Below, one piece after another: positions 62,826 to 64,000 of a stretch of DNA of 64,000 nt. Source of the stretch: Nematostella vectensis (taxonomy: Eukaryota; Cnidaria; Anthozoa; Actiniaria; Edwardsiidae); NCBI RefSeq assembly GCF_932526225.1, contig NC_064044.1, positions 12,042,084 to 12,106,083 of the forward strand, read 5' to 3'. The notes under the pieces were generated by a model. It made no database searches. It worked only from the letters and a program-made list of their open reading frames with translations, and had not been told where the DNA came from. Made by a program: the position numbers and the translations under genes. Position 1 is the first letter of the stretch. Each line of letters opens with the position of its first letter.

Positions 62826-64000
62826 ACTTTCCTCATGCCTTGTCCGTGCATCTCTCTTGTCCCATCCTCTATACCCTGAGCCCCTCATAGTGCTTAACTG
62901 CACACATACACTCACAGAATGATCACTTCCATAAATACTTGAAAATTAGCAGACAGACTCTATCAGCCACTATCGAAGAAGTGCACTTGAGTCACACAAG
63001 ATAACAAGTGCTGCTATATTTATCTTAGGAAACACAGTATAACTCACTTTTACTTAAGGAACGACTTTAGATTACTGTTAAGAGACTGTTACTGTTAAAG
63101 AAAACCATATCTTATCTACTCACCCTACTATTTCCCATTGACTAGTTATCCGTTTATCATTACTTCCACTCTTTGATTGCTGCATGAATCTTTGGCCTGT
63201 CACTCTTGGGGCTTTCTCAACTTTCTTATTTACCGCATGCTCTGAGTATGATGTAGATTTGACCAGGAAATTGTTTTCTGTGAAGCCAATGAAAAAATAA
63301 TAATTAAAACTTTGCATGTAATAAAAACATCTGAGCGGGTGTTCTAATAAAATAATGCATTTAAATTAAGCACCGCTACTTGTACTAATGTCACTGTCTG
63401 TCTTTCTGTCCGTCTGTCTGTCTGTCTGTCTAAAAATTGTATATGCTTGCTTGGTTCATTGTAATTTTGGTTGCATGTATCAAAGGTTTTTATATGCATG
63501 CTTAGCTTATTGTAATATTTGAAAGTCCCATGTGAAAAGCCAGATAATCTTACGTCGTCTGGCGCATTTTAGGGGTATAACGACTTTGACATAAACATCC
63601 TTGTTGAAGCGTAAAGCATGGTTACACCCTAAATGATAACAATAAACGCATGTATAAAGACCTGGAAAAGTGATTAACAAGAATAATCAGATAAACACCT
63701 AATCAAAGCCACGTCATCTTAGGAAGAGATTTAGGAGGGGTCCCACTCCCCTAAACATCAACCTTCAGCCTGCGTAACTGGTGGTTTTCTGCTGGTGGTT
63801 CTGGAGAGGTTTTCTGTCCACTAAATAGTCTTGTAACTTAGTATGTTTGGCTAGCTAGTTGAATGAATATTCGGCCGCACCGGCGGTGGGGGTAGGGGCG
63901 CCTTGCAAGACTGCAGGTAGTGTGTGTAGGGGGGGGGGGGGGGAGTGGACATTTTTCTCTTGCCCTGCTTATCTACCCCAGACAGTTCCCAAAACTCCCC
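62826..64000. other. RIM-like gene intron, end of window
   Basis: Contains a (GTCT)n microsatellite near 63400-63432 and a G run near 63930. No exon supported. Confidence 0.5.

Overview
The window is nuclear DNA from an animal, most likely an anthozoan cnidarian (sea anemone or coral). The genes are intron-rich with GT-AG splice sites, all three are on the + strand, and the proteins are metazoan: a type 3-like membrane adenylyl cyclase and the N-terminus of a RIM active-zone protein. The gaps are filled with minisatellites and short inverted-repeat (MITE-like) elements. The cnidarian assignment is an inference from general character; no database search was possible.

Layout. (1) 1-12,489: the 3' part of a gene encoding an armadillo-repeat region, a Ser/Asp/Glu-rich linker, a Schlafen-type AlbA_2 domain, a coiled coil and a C-terminal CVIC (CaaX-like) tail. 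Its 5' end lies outside the window. One intron carries an antisense, truncated Ty3/gypsy-type retrotransposon. (2) 12,480-18,530: intergenic, mostly minisatellites and inverted-repeat elements. (3) 18,531-41,905: a complete 23-exon adenylyl cyclase gene. Joined in phase it gives 1,130 codons plus stop. It matches vertebrate ADCY3 in domain order, in several diagnostic stretches and at its C-terminus, and the catalytic residues of both cyclase domains are intact. (4) 41,906-56,816: intergenic, with a broken C2H2 zinc-finger pseudogene, a displaced copy of cyclase intron 18, a CCAAT-box array, a G-rich minisatellite and other repeats. (5) 56,817 to the window end: the first exons of a RIM-like gene, with long AT-rich introns.

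The most unusual feature is how many tandem repeats sit exactly on exon-intron boundaries and are copies of those boundaries. Donor-side copies occur at about 3.67, 8.34, 22.3, 23.4, 24.05 and 36.18 kb, acceptor-side copies at 7.39 and 33.2 kb, an exon ghost at 41.5 kb and a copied whole intron at 46.2 kb. A 32-bp array starts on the last codons of the Schlafen-like gene. In some arrays the copied splice site is intact; in the largest (24.1-26.3 kb) the donor GT has been lost from nearly every copy. I know of no description of this as a genome-wide process.

The three genes are independent transcription units. The cyclase would make cAMP at membranes or cilia. RIM would organise presynaptic vesicle release. 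The ARM/AlbA_2 protein has no function I can assign.
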